A DNA stretch of 22,804 nucleotides from Flavobacteriaceae bacterium (GCA_027068695.1 JAMOMG010000333.1:1-22804); one strand, 5' to 3'. Positions 1 to 8,009 are shown, counted from the stretch's first letter. Made by a program: numbers and translations. Notes: a model not told the origin generated them from the sequence alone.

Positions 1-803
1 TTTACACCATTTTTAACTTTAGATTGAGCTATTTCACATTCATGATGAGGAAATTTCAAATCCATTCCTCCTCCATGAATATCAAACTCACTTCCTAAAT
101 ATTTAGTACTCATTGCGCTACATTCTAAATGCCAACCAGGAAAACCATCACTCCAAGGAGAAGGCCAACGCATAATATGTCGTTCATCTGCTTTTTTCCA
201 AAGTGCAAAATCTTGCGGATTTTTCTTTTCAGATTGTCCATCTAAGGCACGTGTATTTTCTATAGAATCTTCAATTTTTCTCCCTGAAAGTATTCCGTAG
301 TTTTCCGTTTCATTGTATTTTAAAACGTCAAAATATACCGAGCCATTAACTTCATAAGCCATTCCTTTGGCTAAAATATCTTTAATTATTTCAATTTGTT
401 CAACAATATGCCCTGTAGCAGTTGGTTCAATACTTGGAGGTAAATTATTAATGTTTTGTAACGTATTGTGAAAATCTATTGTATAACGTTGCACAACTTC
501 CATAGGCTCTAATTTTTCCAATCGAGCTTTGGTAGAAATTTTATCTTCTGCATCATCATCTGTTAAATGTCCTGCATCAGTTATATTACGTACATAACGT
601 ACTTTATAACCCAAGTGTTTTAAGTAACGAAAAATCATATCAAACGACATAAAGGTTCTAACATTTCCTAGATGTACATTACTATAAACTGTAGGGCCAC
701 AAACATACATACCAACATTTCCTTCAACAATTGGTTTAAAAACTTCTTTAGATTTACTTAAAGAATTGTATATTTTGAGTTGGTTTGTTTTGTATAATTC
801 CAT
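1..803 (-). CDS. cysS: Cysteine--tRNA ligase, N-terminal part (cut by left edge)
   Basis: This enzyme charges tRNA-Cys with cysteine in the cytoplasm. Only the first 267 codons are inside the window; the C-terminal part with the KMSKS loop lies beyond base 1. The translation from the ATG at 801-803 starts [14 protein letters not shown]. It shows the class I catalytic start [15 protein letters not shown] (C35, HIGH-type HLGN at 44-47). The zinc site is complete: C35, C228 in HLECSAM, and H253 and E257 in FPHHECE. The [18 protein letters not shown] segment is also typical of CysRS. The gene is divergent from the MeaB-type GTPase gene. A weak -7-like element TATCTTTA lies at 829-836 on the same strand, about 25 bp before the start. 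The family call is very secure; nothing looks broken apart from the window cut. Confidence 0.97.
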   Translation of the reverse strand, partial: MELYKTNQLKIYNSLSKSKEVFKPIVEGNVGMYVCGPTVYSNVHLGNVRTFMSFDMIFRYLKHLGYKVRYVRNITDAGHLTDDDAEDKISTKARLEKLEPMEVVQRYTIDFHNTLQNINNLPPSIEPTATGHIVEQIEIIKDILAKGMAYEVNGSVYFDVLKYNETENYGILSGRKIEDSIENTRALDGQSEKKNPQDFALWKKADERHIMRWPSPWSDGFPGWHLECSAMSTKYLGSEFDIHGGGMDLKFPHHECEIAQSKVKNGV

Positions 804-828
804 TAATTGCTACTTATTTTTGAGGATG

Positions 829-836
829 TAAAGATA
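829..836 (-). promoter_or_regulatory. Possible -7 promoter element for cysS
   Basis: TATCTTTA on the minus strand matches the Bacteroidota -7 consensus TAnnTTTG in seven of eight positions and sits about 25 bp upstream of the cysS ATG. No TTG (-33) is found at the usual 17-23 bp spacing, so this is a weak call based on position and partial match. Confidence 0.3.
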
Positions 837-1002
837 AAAACAAATCCCTAATGGAAAAATTTATACTGCAATGGATTTAGGAGGTTGAAAATATACACGA
901 TTATCCTTAATCCATTTATAAGCCATAATAAATTTATATAACACGTTGTATTTTATATCAAAATAAATATTTTAAATTTACAACAATTATTGAGCTTGAA
1001 AT

Positions 1003-2088
1003 ATGACCAAAAAAAAATCATTAAAATCTGCTTTACATGAGGTTGAAGGAATTCAACAACCTGCAACAACTAATGATAGTTCAATAAAAAAAGTAAAACT
1101 AGAACGAAGAAAACAACCTTCTGAAAAAGAGTTTGTTAAAAAAATTATTGAAGGAGACATTTCATATCTAAGTCGTGCAATTACTTTAATTGAAAGTACC
1201 AATCCAAATCATCAAAAAAAAGCAAATACTATTTTAGAACAATGCTTACCTTTTGCAAATAAATCTATTAGAATTGGTATTACAGGTGTTCCTGGTGTAG
1301 GAAAAAGCACTTTTATTGAAGCTTTCGGAAAGTACTTCACCAATAAAGGTCAAAAAGTAGCCGTGTTAGCCATAGACCCAAGTAGTTCTATTAATAAAGG
1401 AAGTATTTTAGGCGACAAAACCCGAATGGAAGAATTGGTAAAAGACCAAAATGCATATATACGTCCTTCTCCAAGTGGTTCTTCTTTAGGAGGTGTAGCA
1501 CAAAAAACACGTGAAACCATTATTTTGTGTGAAGCTGCCGGTTTTAATGTCATTTTTATTGAAACTGTGGGTGTTGGACAAAGTGAAATAGCGGTACATT
1601 CCATGGTTGATTTCTTTTTATTGTTAAAATTGGCTGGTGCTGGTGATGAATTACAAGGAATTAAACGTGGTATTATTGAAATGGCTGATGCAATTGTAAT
1701 TAACAAAGCCGATAATGATAACGTAAAACGTGCTGAACTTGCAAAAAATGAATTTACACGCGCATTGCATTTATATCCCCCAAAAGATAGTAACTGGCAA
1801 CCACAAGTAACAACTTGTAGTGCCTTTTACAATAAAGGAATTGATACTGTTTATAAAATAATTAATACTTATTTTAGTTTAACAAAGTCTAACGGCTATT
1901 TTGAAAAACAACGAAATAATCAAAACAACTATTGGTTTCTAGAAACTATTAATTATCAGCTAATTACTAATTTTTATAATAAGAAAGAGGTAAAGGAAAG
2001 TTTAAAAAAATATAAAGAGGATATAAAAAACCTTAAAACAACACCTTTTAAAGCTGCTCAAGAAATCCTAAAACTTTCAAAAAAATAA
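1003..2088 (+). CDS. meaB: MeaB/ArgK-type G3E GTPase (methylmalonyl-CoA mutase-associated)
   Basis: Members of this family are P-loop GTPases that gate cobalamin loading and protect or reactivate methylmalonyl-CoA mutase in the cytoplasm. The 361-residue protein has Walker A GITGVPGVGKS at 92-102, DPSSS at 125-129, the switch motif ETVGVGQSE at 187-195 and the base-recognition motif NKAD at 234-237. It also has the family stretch RPSPSGSSLGG near residue 154. The first 40 residues form a basic extension rich in Lys, Gln and Ser. No mutase or other B12 gene is visible nearby. The stop codon overlaps the next gene's start (TAATG), so it is translationally coupled to a glycosyltransferase gene. 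A weak -7-like TAAATTTA lies at 973-980. The family call is secure; the partner protein is inferred from the family. Confidence 0.93.
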   Translation: MTKKKSLKSALHEVEGIQQPATTNDSSIKKVKLERRKQPSEKEFVKKIIEGDISYLSRAITLIESTNPNHQKKANTILEQCLPFANKSIRIGITGVPGVGKSTFIEAFGKYFTNKGQKVAVLAIDPSSSINKGSILGDKTRMEELVKDQNAYIRPSPSGSSLGGVAQKTRETIILCEAAGFNVIFIETVGVGQSEIAVHSMVDFFLLLKLAGAGDELQGIKRGIIEMADAIVINKADNDNVKRAELAKNEFTRALHLYPPKDSNWQPQVTTCSAFYNKGIDTVYKIINTYFSLTKSNGYFEKQRNNQNNYWFLETINYQLITNFYNKKEVKESLKKYKEDIKNLKTTPFKAAQEILKLSKK

Positions 2089-2801
2089 TGAATTACGAAT
2101 TTACTATTATAGTTCCAGTGTACAACGAAGAAGATAATTTACAACGAGTTGAAGAAGAACTAACCAACTATATAAAAATTGCTACTAAAAAAACAAAAAT
2201 TCTTTTTGTAAATGATGGTAGTAAAGACAAAAGCCAACAATTAATTGAAGAAATTTGCACTAACAATCCTGATTTTACTTTTATTCAGTTCAAGCAAAAC
2301 TGTGGATTAAGTGCTGCGATAACTGCTGGATTTAATAACACAGATACAGCATTGGTTGGTTATATAGATTCTGATTTACAAACCGCTCCTGAAGATTTTA
2401 ACTTGTTACTTGCTCAAATTGAAGAATATGATTTAGTTACAGGAGTAAGAGCAAACAGAAAAGATACTTTTGTGAAAAATATGTCCTCAACTATCGCTAA
2501 TGGAGTTAGGCGGGCTTTTACACATGATGGAATGGATGATACTGGCTGCCCTTTAAAAGTAATTAAAACTGAGTATGCAAAAAAAATACCTATGTTTAAA
2601 GGATTACATCGTTTTTTACCAGCTATGATTTTATTACAAAATGGAAAAATTAAACAAATACCTGTACAACATTTCCCTAGAATTGCTGGTGAAGCAAAAT
2701 ACGGTTTATGGAATAGGCTTATAGGCCCACTCATTGATTGTTTTGCCTATTTATGGATGAAGAAAAAATATATCAATTACGAAATTGCTAAAAAGAATTA
2801 A
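2088..2801 (+). CDS. GT2 glycosyltransferase, polyprenyl-phosphate-sugar synthase type
   Basis: This protein probably moves a sugar from a nucleotide donor to polyprenyl phosphate on the cytoplasmic face of the inner membrane, as DPM1 and ArnC-like enzymes do. The 237 residues contain the GT-A start FTIIVPVYNEEDNL, NDGSKD at 42-47, the metal-binding DSDLQ at 94-98 and the acceptor-side GCPLKVIKTE and HRFLPAM segments. It ends with an aromatic, basic tail. I see no C-terminal transmembrane pair, so it would be a soluble or peripheral DPM1-like form. Its start overlaps the MeaB stop, and its stop overlaps the next gene's start by one base (TAATG both times). This couples it tightly to the LAB_N protein. 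The sugar and exact lipid cannot be read from sequence. Confidence 0.88.
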   Translation: MNYEFTIIVPVYNEEDNLQRVEEELTNYIKIATKKTKILFVNDGSKDKSQQLIEEICTNNPDFTFIQFKQNCGLSAAITAGFNNTDTALVGYIDSDLQTAPEDFNLLLAQIEEYDLVTGVRANRKDTFVKNMSSTIANGVRRAFTHDGMDDTGCPLKVIKTEYAKKIPMFKGLHRFLPAMILLQNGKIKQIPVQHFPRIAGEAKYGLWNRLIGPLIDCFAYLWMKKKYINYEIAKKN

Positions 2802-3418
2802 TGAGTAGTTGGATTATTTATAGCATAGGCTTTTTAGCACAACTTTTATTTTCAGGAAGGTTAATTTTACAATGGATCTTATCAGAAAAAAATAAAAAAG
2901 TATTAACGCCTTCTATCTTTTGGAAATTAAGCTTATTTGCTTCTTTCTTACTATTTGTTTATGGTTATTTACGTGATGATTTTGCCATTATGTTAGGACA
3001 AACTCTTACCTATTTTATATACATTAGAAACTTACAGTTGCAGGGAGAATGGCAAAAAGCTCCCAAGCTTTTACGATGGTTTTTATGGATTTTCCCTTTA
3101 TTAATAGTTATTTATTCTTTTAATAATAATATCTACGATTTAAATAAACTGCTAAAAAATGAAGCTATTCCTTTCTGGTTACTAATTTGGGGAAGCGTCG
3201 CGCAAATTATTTTCACGCTTCGATTTGTATATCAATGGTTATATTCTGAAAAAAATAAAGAATCGTCTTTGCCTTTTGGGTTCTGGTTATTAAGCTTAAT
3301 TGGTTCAATTATGATCTTAATTTATGCTATCTTTAGAGAAGACCCTGTTCTTTTAGTTGGACATTTAATGGGGTCTATTATTTATATACGGAACATTTTC
3401 ATTTTAAGGAAACAATAA
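2801..3418 (+). CDS. Tandem LAB_N-repeat membrane protein, SWEET-like 3+1+3 layout
   Basis: This 205-residue integral membrane protein consists of two copies of the domain found at the N-terminus of some lipid A disaccharide synthases (LAB_N). The copies align with an offset of 121 residues: GRLILQWILSEKNK (19-32) with LRFVYQWLYSEKNK (140-153), FW 40-41 with FW 161-162, R58-D with R179-E, G66 with G187, and YIRN 74-77 with YIRN 195-198. Hydrophobic stretches near 4-26, 40-57 and 61-80, a single linker helix near 89-107, then 125-147, 161-178 and 182-202 give three plus one plus three helices. There is no LpxB catalytic domain. It is coupled by TAATG to the upstream GT2 gene. A role in moving a lipid-linked sugar is inference from fold and neighbours; the domain call itself is firm. 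Confidence 0.85.
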   Translation: MSSWIIYSIGFLAQLLFSGRLILQWILSEKNKKVLTPSIFWKLSLFASFLLFVYGYLRDDFAIMLGQTLTYFIYIRNLQLQGEWQKAPKLLRWFLWIFPLLIVIYSFNNNIYDLNKLLKNEAIPFWLLIWGSVAQIIFTLRFVYQWLYSEKNKESSLPFGFWLLSLIGSIMILIYAIFREDPVLLVGHLMGSIIYIRNIFILRKQ

Positions 3419-3432
3419 TAATTAAGTGATTA

Positions 3433-3461
3433 TTGTACTTTCCTAATTATCCATACATTTG
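3433..3461 (+). promoter_or_regulatory. Bacteroidota-type promoter before the second GT2 gene
   Basis: TTG at 3433-3435, an 18-bp spacer, then TACATTTG at 3454-3461 match the Bacteroidota primary sigma consensus (TTG, 17-23 bp, TAnnTTTG) fully. Transcription would start near 3466, giving a leader of about 35 nt before the ATG at 3501. The -33 box lies in the right arm of a perfect 8-bp inverted repeat (3412-3419 with 3429-3436). Confidence 0.72.
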
Positions 3462-3500
3462 TAAAAGTTGAAAAAATAAACACATTTTAAAAAACCAAGA

Positions 3501-4238
3501 ATGATTAAACAATTTGAGCTTTGTATTGTTATACCATGTTATAACGAAGAAAAAAGGTTAGACAAAAAGCGGATGCTTAATTTTCTTGGAATACAAAAAA
3601 ATGTATTATTGTGCTTTGTGAATGATGGCTCAAGTGACAATACTTTAGAAGTACTAAATACTATAAAAATTGCTTACCCTAACAATGTTGTAGCCATTTC
3701 TACACCAAAAAATGTAGGGAAGGCTGAAGCTGTAAGAACAGGAATAACATACTGTAATAAAAACCTGAAATTTACTAAAATTGCTTATTTAGATGCTGAT
3801 TTAGCTACCACTTTAGAGGAATGTTACGAAATTAGTAAATTAGTTATTGATGAAGTGATATTTGCATTTGGATCTAGAATAAAAAAAATTGATACAAATA
3901 TACAGCGGAAAACATCTCGTTTTTTAATAGGAAGAGTTATTGCAACTTTTATTTCAAAACAATTAAAATTAGGAGTTTACGATACACAATGTGGCTGTAA
4001 AATATTTGACAGTAAACTTTCTAAAAGTATTTTCAATGAAAAATTTATTTCGAAATGGCTATTTGATGTGGAGCTTTTTCATAGAATTATTAAAATTTAT
4101 GGTCAAGAAAAAATGAATAAAATATGTAGAGAAGTACCCTTAAAATCTTGGATAGATTACGATGATTCTAAAGTTAAAATGACATATTTTTTTAAACTTT
4201 GGATAGATTTATACCACATACGTAATCATTACAAATAA
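3501..4238 (+). CDS. GT2 glycosyltransferase, dolichol-phosphate-glucose/mannose synthase type
   Basis: This is a second, clearly different GT2 enzyme of the DPG/DPM kind, expected to load a sugar onto polyprenyl phosphate. The 245 residues show LCIVIPCYNEEKRL at the N-terminus, NDGSSD at 41-46, a DADLATT metal site at 98-104 and GSRI at 124-127. The ALG5-like segment YDTQCGCKIFD is at 160-170, followed by WLFDVELFHR at 186-195 and the acceptor-side VPLKSWIDYDDSKV. There are no obvious membrane helices. It is the first gene after a strong promoter match and lies 19 bp before the first ArnT-like gene, so the two are probably co-transcribed. It and the earlier GT2 may make two different lipid-linked sugars for the two GT39 enzymes; that pairing is inference. 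Confidence 0.88.
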   Translation: MIKQFELCIVIPCYNEEKRLDKKRMLNFLGIQKNVLLCFVNDGSSDNTLEVLNTIKIAYPNNVVAISTPKNVGKAEAVRTGITYCNKNLKFTKIAYLDADLATTLEECYEISKLVIDEVIFAFGSRIKKIDTNIQRKTSRFLIGRVIATFISKQLKLGVYDTQCGCKIFDSKLSKSIFNEKFISKWLFDVELFHRIIKIYGQEKMNKICREVPLKSWIDYDDSKVKMTYFFKLWIDLYHIRNHYK

Positions 4239-4257
4239 GGTAAAAGCTAAAATACGA

Positions 4258-5664
4258 ATGAAATTGTTTCAAAAAAAAATATCACCCTATTTTATTATAG
4301 TTATTGGGCTTATTCTATTTAGAGCTTTCTTAAATTATGCTATTCCTTTAATGGATAAAACAGAAGCTCGTTACGCCAATATTGCCCGAATTATGGCAGA
4401 AACAAACAATTGGATTACGCCACAAATAGATTATGGAGTTCCTTTTTGGGCTAAACCTCCACTATCTACTTGGTTGTCTGCAATGAGCTTTGAACTATTT
4501 GGTATAAACGAGTTTGCGGCTAGATTACCTTACCTACTTTTGAGTATTTTAATAGTGCTTCTTGTAGGTAAATACGCCACCCGAAAAGGATTAGATTTCT
4601 TTATTCCAGGAGTAATACTTTTAACAATCCCTGAGTTCTTGATTCATGCAGGTGTTGTTTCAACTGATACTGCCTTAGCTTTTTGTGTTACTTTAGTTAT
4701 GATTTCTTTTTGGGAAGGAATCAACAATAACAAACAAAAAATTTGGAAATATTTATTTTTTGTAGGTATAGGTTTAGGTTTGCTTGCAAAAGGCCCTATT
4801 ATTATTATTTTAACAGGGCCTCCTATTTTTATTTGGCTTATTGTTTTTAAAGAATTTAAAAACGTATGGAAATTCTTCCCTTGGATTTTGGGGATACTAA
4901 TAACTGCAATTGTTGCAATTCCTTGGTATTATTTGGCTGAACAAAAAACACCCGGTTTTATAGATTATTTTATTGTTGGAGAACACTTTAAACGTTTTTT
5001 AGACTCAAGTTGGAAAGGTGATAAATATGGATTTCCTAAATCTCAACCACTTGGAATGATTTGGATATTTTTAGTATTATTTGCACTTCCTTGGATTCAA
5101 TTATTGGCTATTAAACTTTGGAAAAATAAAGCTGGTTTATTTAAAAATAAATGGGTTACATTTTTACTATTTTGGCTTTTATGGACTCCACTGTTTTTTA
5201 CAGTTTCGAAAAGTTTAATTCACCCTTATATTTTACCTGTAATGGTACCTATTGCCTTGCTAATAACACATTGGTGGGGAACTATTTTACACAGAAAAAA
5301 AATTATTATTGGTAGTTTAATTTTCCCATTCCTTGCTTTATTTTTCTATATTGGATTAACAATTAGCAATAAAAAAGAATTCTATATAAATACTGATAAA
5401 TATTTAATTGAAAATACAGCCAGTAACAAACTACCTATTTATCATTGGCAAAAGAAAAGTTATTCTGGGCAGTTTTATACTAACGGAAAAATGAAGACTA
5501 TTGAGAATAATACAAAATTGAAAGAAGTTCTTAATACAGATAATTCTTTTTTAATAATTATTCCAACTAAAAAAGTTAAAAATATTGGCAATCAAGAAAT
5601 GAGTTTGTTAAAAAAAATAGACTCTAACTACAAAAAAGGTATTTATATCTTTAAAAATAAATAA
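4258..5664 (+). CDS. ArnT/PMT-like GT39 membrane glycosyltransferase, copy 1
   Basis: GT39 (GT-C fold) enzymes take a sugar from a polyprenyl-phosphate donor and transfer it, on the periplasmic side, to lipid A, another lipid or a protein. The 468 residues begin with a membrane helix. The first periplasmic loop has DKTEARYANIARIM (33-46), then GVPFWAKPPLSTW (60-72) and ARLPYLLLS, the usual ArnT-family order. About ten more hydrophobic segments follow, including GLLAKGP (the family's xSKGP element). A soluble, Lys/Asn-rich C-terminal tail of about 90 residues ends the protein. The position of the common Asp-Glu pair in the first loop is T35-E36, with D33 two residues earlier. It is 29 bp upstream of a paralogous gene. 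The acceptor cannot be named from sequence, so ArnT itself is not claimed. Confidence 0.85.
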   Translation: MKLFQKKISPYFIIVIGLILFRAFLNYAIPLMDKTEARYANIARIMAETNNWITPQIDYGVPFWAKPPLSTWLSAMSFELFGINEFAARLPYLLLSILIVLLVGKYATRKGLDFFIPGVILLTIPEFLIHAGVVSTDTALAFCVTLVMISFWEGINNNKQKIWKYLFFVGIGLGLLAKGPIIIILTGPPIFIWLIVFKEFKNVWKFFPWILGILITAIVAIPWYYLAEQKTPGFIDYFIVGEHFKRFLDSSWKGDKYGFPKSQPLGMIWIFLVLFALPWIQLLAIKLWKNKAGLFKNKWVTFLLFWLLWTPLFFTVSKSLIHPYILPVMVPIALLITHWWGTILHRKKIIIGSLIFPFLALFFYIGLTISNKKEFYINTDKYLIENTASNKLPIYHWQKKSYSGQFYTNGKMKTIENNTKLKEVLNTDNSFLIIIPTKKVKNIGNQEMSLLKKIDSNYKKGIYIFKNK

Positions 5665-5693
5665 CTGAAATTTTAATTATAGTTCATTTATAA

Positions 5694-7319
5694 ATGATAA
5701 AAACCATTGAAAAATATCCAATAGCATCTTTATCGATTGTTGTTTTGTTAATGCTATTAGTGCATTTAGACGTTCCAAATGTAACCATTATGGAAGCTCG
5801 TAATTTTATCACTGCACGAGAAATGGCACATGATAATCACTGGATTTTAACCACAATGAATGGTGAAGCTCGTTACCAAAAACCTCCGTTACCAACTTGG
5901 CTAACAGCGATTTCAGGGTTGATTTTTGGAATGAACAACCTTTTTGCGTTACGGTTACCTGCAGTATTTATGGTTTTATTTTCAGGTATTTTTATGTATC
6001 TTTTATCCTTAAAACTAACTCTTCCAAAAAAGCAAAGTCTTCAAAACGGTTTTATTTTAGTTACTTCATTTTATATTATTGCCATTATAAATGAAGCCCC
6101 TTGGGATATTTTTACACATGGGTTTATGTTGGCTGGTGTATATTATATATTTCAATTTTTTGAAAATGAAAAAAATTATTGGAATAAGGCTTTCTTGGCT
6201 GCTATTTTTATTGGTTTATCATTTATGAGCAAAGGACCTGTTTCATTTTATGCCATTTTTTTACCTTTTTTAATCTCATATGGTATAACCTATAAATTTA
6301 AAAGATTATCTACTAAAATTCTTCCATTAATTAGCTTTGTAATTTTATTTCTAATTATTGGCGGTTGGTGGTTTGCATATGTTCGTCTAGCTGATCCTAA
6401 AGCATTTTTAGAAATTACCACTAGAGAAACAGCAAATTGGAGTAATTACAATGTAAAACCTTTTTATTATTACTGGAGCTTTTTTATTCAATCTGGTTTA
6501 TGGGCAATTCCAGCTTTTATAAGTTTATTATATCCTTATTTAATTAAGCGAGCAGAAAACAAAAGGGTTTATAAATTCACATTTTGGTGGACCATTATTG
6601 CAGTAATTTTACTTTCATTAATTCCAGAAAAAAAACCTCGTTATTTAGTTCCTGTATTAATTCCATTAGCTTTAAACACAGGCTTTTATATACAATATTT
6701 AATTGCTAATTTTTCTAAACTAAAACGTAAAATTGAAATTTATCCAGTTTATTTTAATTTTTTACTCATAGCATTATTAGGCTTAATTTTACCATTTGTA
6801 CTTTATTTTTTCCTTAATGAAGGAATTCAACAACACTATACAAGTTATATACTAACTTCCATATCTACATTTTTAATAGGACTTCTAATTATTAAAAATT
6901 TATTTCAAAAAAAGATACAACCAGTTTTTTATTTAACCATTTTATTTATGGTTGCTATTTTTACCTTTGGATTACCTATTTCAAAAAGTTTTAATAAAAA
7001 TGAAGCTTTTAATTCCATTAATAAACTTCATCAACTTGAAAAAATCAACAACATTAAAACATATACAATAGGCGAAATTACACCAGAGTTACTGTGGGAT
7101 TACAACGGTATTTTAAAAAATATTTATAAAAATAAAGAATTAAAAATTCCTATTGAAAATCAATTTGGATTACTTTTAATGAATAAGGATCTTGAACTCA
7201 TTCTATCACAATTAAAAAATGGTTACAACGCTAAATTTATTGATACATACAATATGAATGTAGGTAACAAAAAGAAAGATCGATTAATTAGACAGTTTTA
7301 TTTAATCTCAAAAAAATAG
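5694..7319 (+). CDS. ArnT/PMT-like GT39 membrane glycosyltransferase, copy 2
   Basis: This is a second GT-C glycosyltransferase in tandem with the first, expected to use a polyprenyl-phosphate sugar in the periplasm. The 541 residues show the same order of landmarks: an N-terminal helix, MEARNFITAREMAHDNHW (33-50), GEARYQKPPLPTWL (57-70), ALRLPAVF, then FMSKGP and a series of membrane helices. A soluble C-terminal part of about 110 residues follows. The first-loop Asp of the common DE pair is replaced by M33, leaving E34; copy 1 has Thr there. Sequence divergence is large, so this is an old duplication or two separately acquired paralogs rather than a recent copy. It lies 12 bp upstream of the GEEISWGQR membrane protein gene and is probably in the same operon. 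Confidence 0.84.
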   Translation: MIKTIEKYPIASLSIVVLLMLLVHLDVPNVTIMEARNFITAREMAHDNHWILTTMNGEARYQKPPLPTWLTAISGLIFGMNNLFALRLPAVFMVLFSGIFMYLLSLKLTLPKKQSLQNGFILVTSFYIIAIINEAPWDIFTHGFMLAGVYYIFQFFENEKNYWNKAFLAAIFIGLSFMSKGPVSFYAIFLPFLISYGITYKFKRLSTKILPLISFVILFLIIGGWWFAYVRLADPKAFLEITTRETANWSNYNVKPFYYYWSFFIQSGLWAIPAFISLLYPYLIKRAENKRVYKFTFWWTIIAVILLSLIPEKKPRYLVPVLIPLALNTGFYIQYLIANFSKLKRKIEIYPVYFNFLLIALLGLILPFVLYFFLNEGIQQHYTSYILTSISTFLIGLLIIKNLFQKKIQPVFYLTILFMVAIFTFGLPISKSFNKNEAFNSINKLHQLEKINNIKTYTIGEITPELLWDYNGILKNIYKNKELKIPIENQFGLLLMNKDLELILSQLKNGYNAKFIDTYNMNVGNKKKDRLIRQFYLISKK

Positions 7320-7331
7320 TACTTTTGACTT

Positions 7332-8009
7332 ATGAATTTAAGAACACTCACAAAAACAGACTACCTTGGTTATGCATTTTTAAGTATTGCATTTGCAATT
7401 GGTATTTATTATGCTTCAACAAATATTACATATTTTGATACTGTTTATAGTAAAGAAGATGGTTTTATAGAAAATAGTCAATTTATATTCATTTTTTTTT
7501 CAAGTCTATTATTATTCTATAGGTTTATTAAACTTTTTAAGCATAAAAATTTTTATTGGAAAATAGGTGTGCTAACAATGGCCATTGTATTTTTGTTTGG
7601 TGCAGGTGAAGAAATTTCTTGGGGGCAACGTATTTTTAACATTCAATCATCAGAATATTTTATAGAAAACAACGCTCAAGGTGAAACTAATTTACACAAT
7701 ATGGTTGTTGAAGGTAAGAAAATAAATAAAATTATATTTAGCCAGTTATTAACCCTTATTTTAATAATCTATATTTTAATTCTCCCTGTACTTTATAGAA
7801 AATTTAAATCTATTAAAAAGCTTGTGAATTTATTTGCAATACCTGTTGTAAAATGGCATCACACTATTGCTTTTTTAATTTCAACCGGATTGATATTTTT
7901 TGTGAATTCTGATAGAAAATGGGAATTATATGAACTGGCTTTTGGTGTTATTTTCTTTTTAATATTTCTAAATCCGTTAAACAAAGAAATTTATAAAGTT
8001 ACTTCATAA
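7332..8009 (+). CDS. Unrecognised polytopic membrane protein with GEEISWGQR motif
   Basis: I do not recognise a named function. The 225-residue protein has about six hydrophobic segments, near 12-28, 48-66, 78-92, 137-155, 178-192 and 200-213. Polar residues cluster in or next to the membrane: EDGFIE at 42-47, GAGEEISWGQRIF at 90-102, ENNAQGETNLHN at 112-123, KWHH at 174-177 and SDRKWELYE at 193-201. From memory, GEEISWGQR followed by a QGETNLHN-like stretch recurs in other uncharacterised bacterial membrane proteins, so the family seems real. Paired glutamates plus several histidines resemble the layout of intramembrane hydrolases, but I cannot assign it to one. It follows the two GT39 genes by 12 bp, and its 3' end overlaps the convergent PAP2 gene by 11 bp. 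Confidence 0.8.
   Translation: MNLRTLTKTDYLGYAFLSIAFAIGIYYASTNITYFDTVYSKEDGFIENSQFIFIFFSSLLLFYRFIKLFKHKNFYWKIGVLTMAIVFLFGAGEEISWGQRIFNIQSSEYFIENNAQGETNLHNMVVEGKKINKIIFSQLLTLILIIYILILPVLYRKFKSIKKLVNLFAIPVVKWHHTIAFLISTGLIFFVNSDRKWELYELAFGVIFFLIFLNPLNKEIYKVTS

Noticed and set aside
861..926. A 21-codon minus-strand frame in the cysS-meaB gap (ends YFQPPKSIAV), open for 15 further codons upstream.
   Set aside because: It is too short and AT-driven to support as a gene; I recognise no family, and it overlaps likely promoter DNA. A conservation check in relatives would be needed.
1350..1706. 118-codon minus-strand open frame inside the MeaB-type gene.
   Set aside because: Shadow of a strongly conserved plus-strand gene; its translation shows no domain.
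2414..2734. 106-codon minus-strand open frame inside the first GT2 gene.
   Set aside because: Antisense shadow, with no motif and no independent start signals.
1046..6833. Repeated word GAAGGAATTCAACAAC near 1046 and 6820.
   Set aside because: Both lie in coding DNA encoding similar EGIQQ peptides in unrelated genes; chance in a biased genome.
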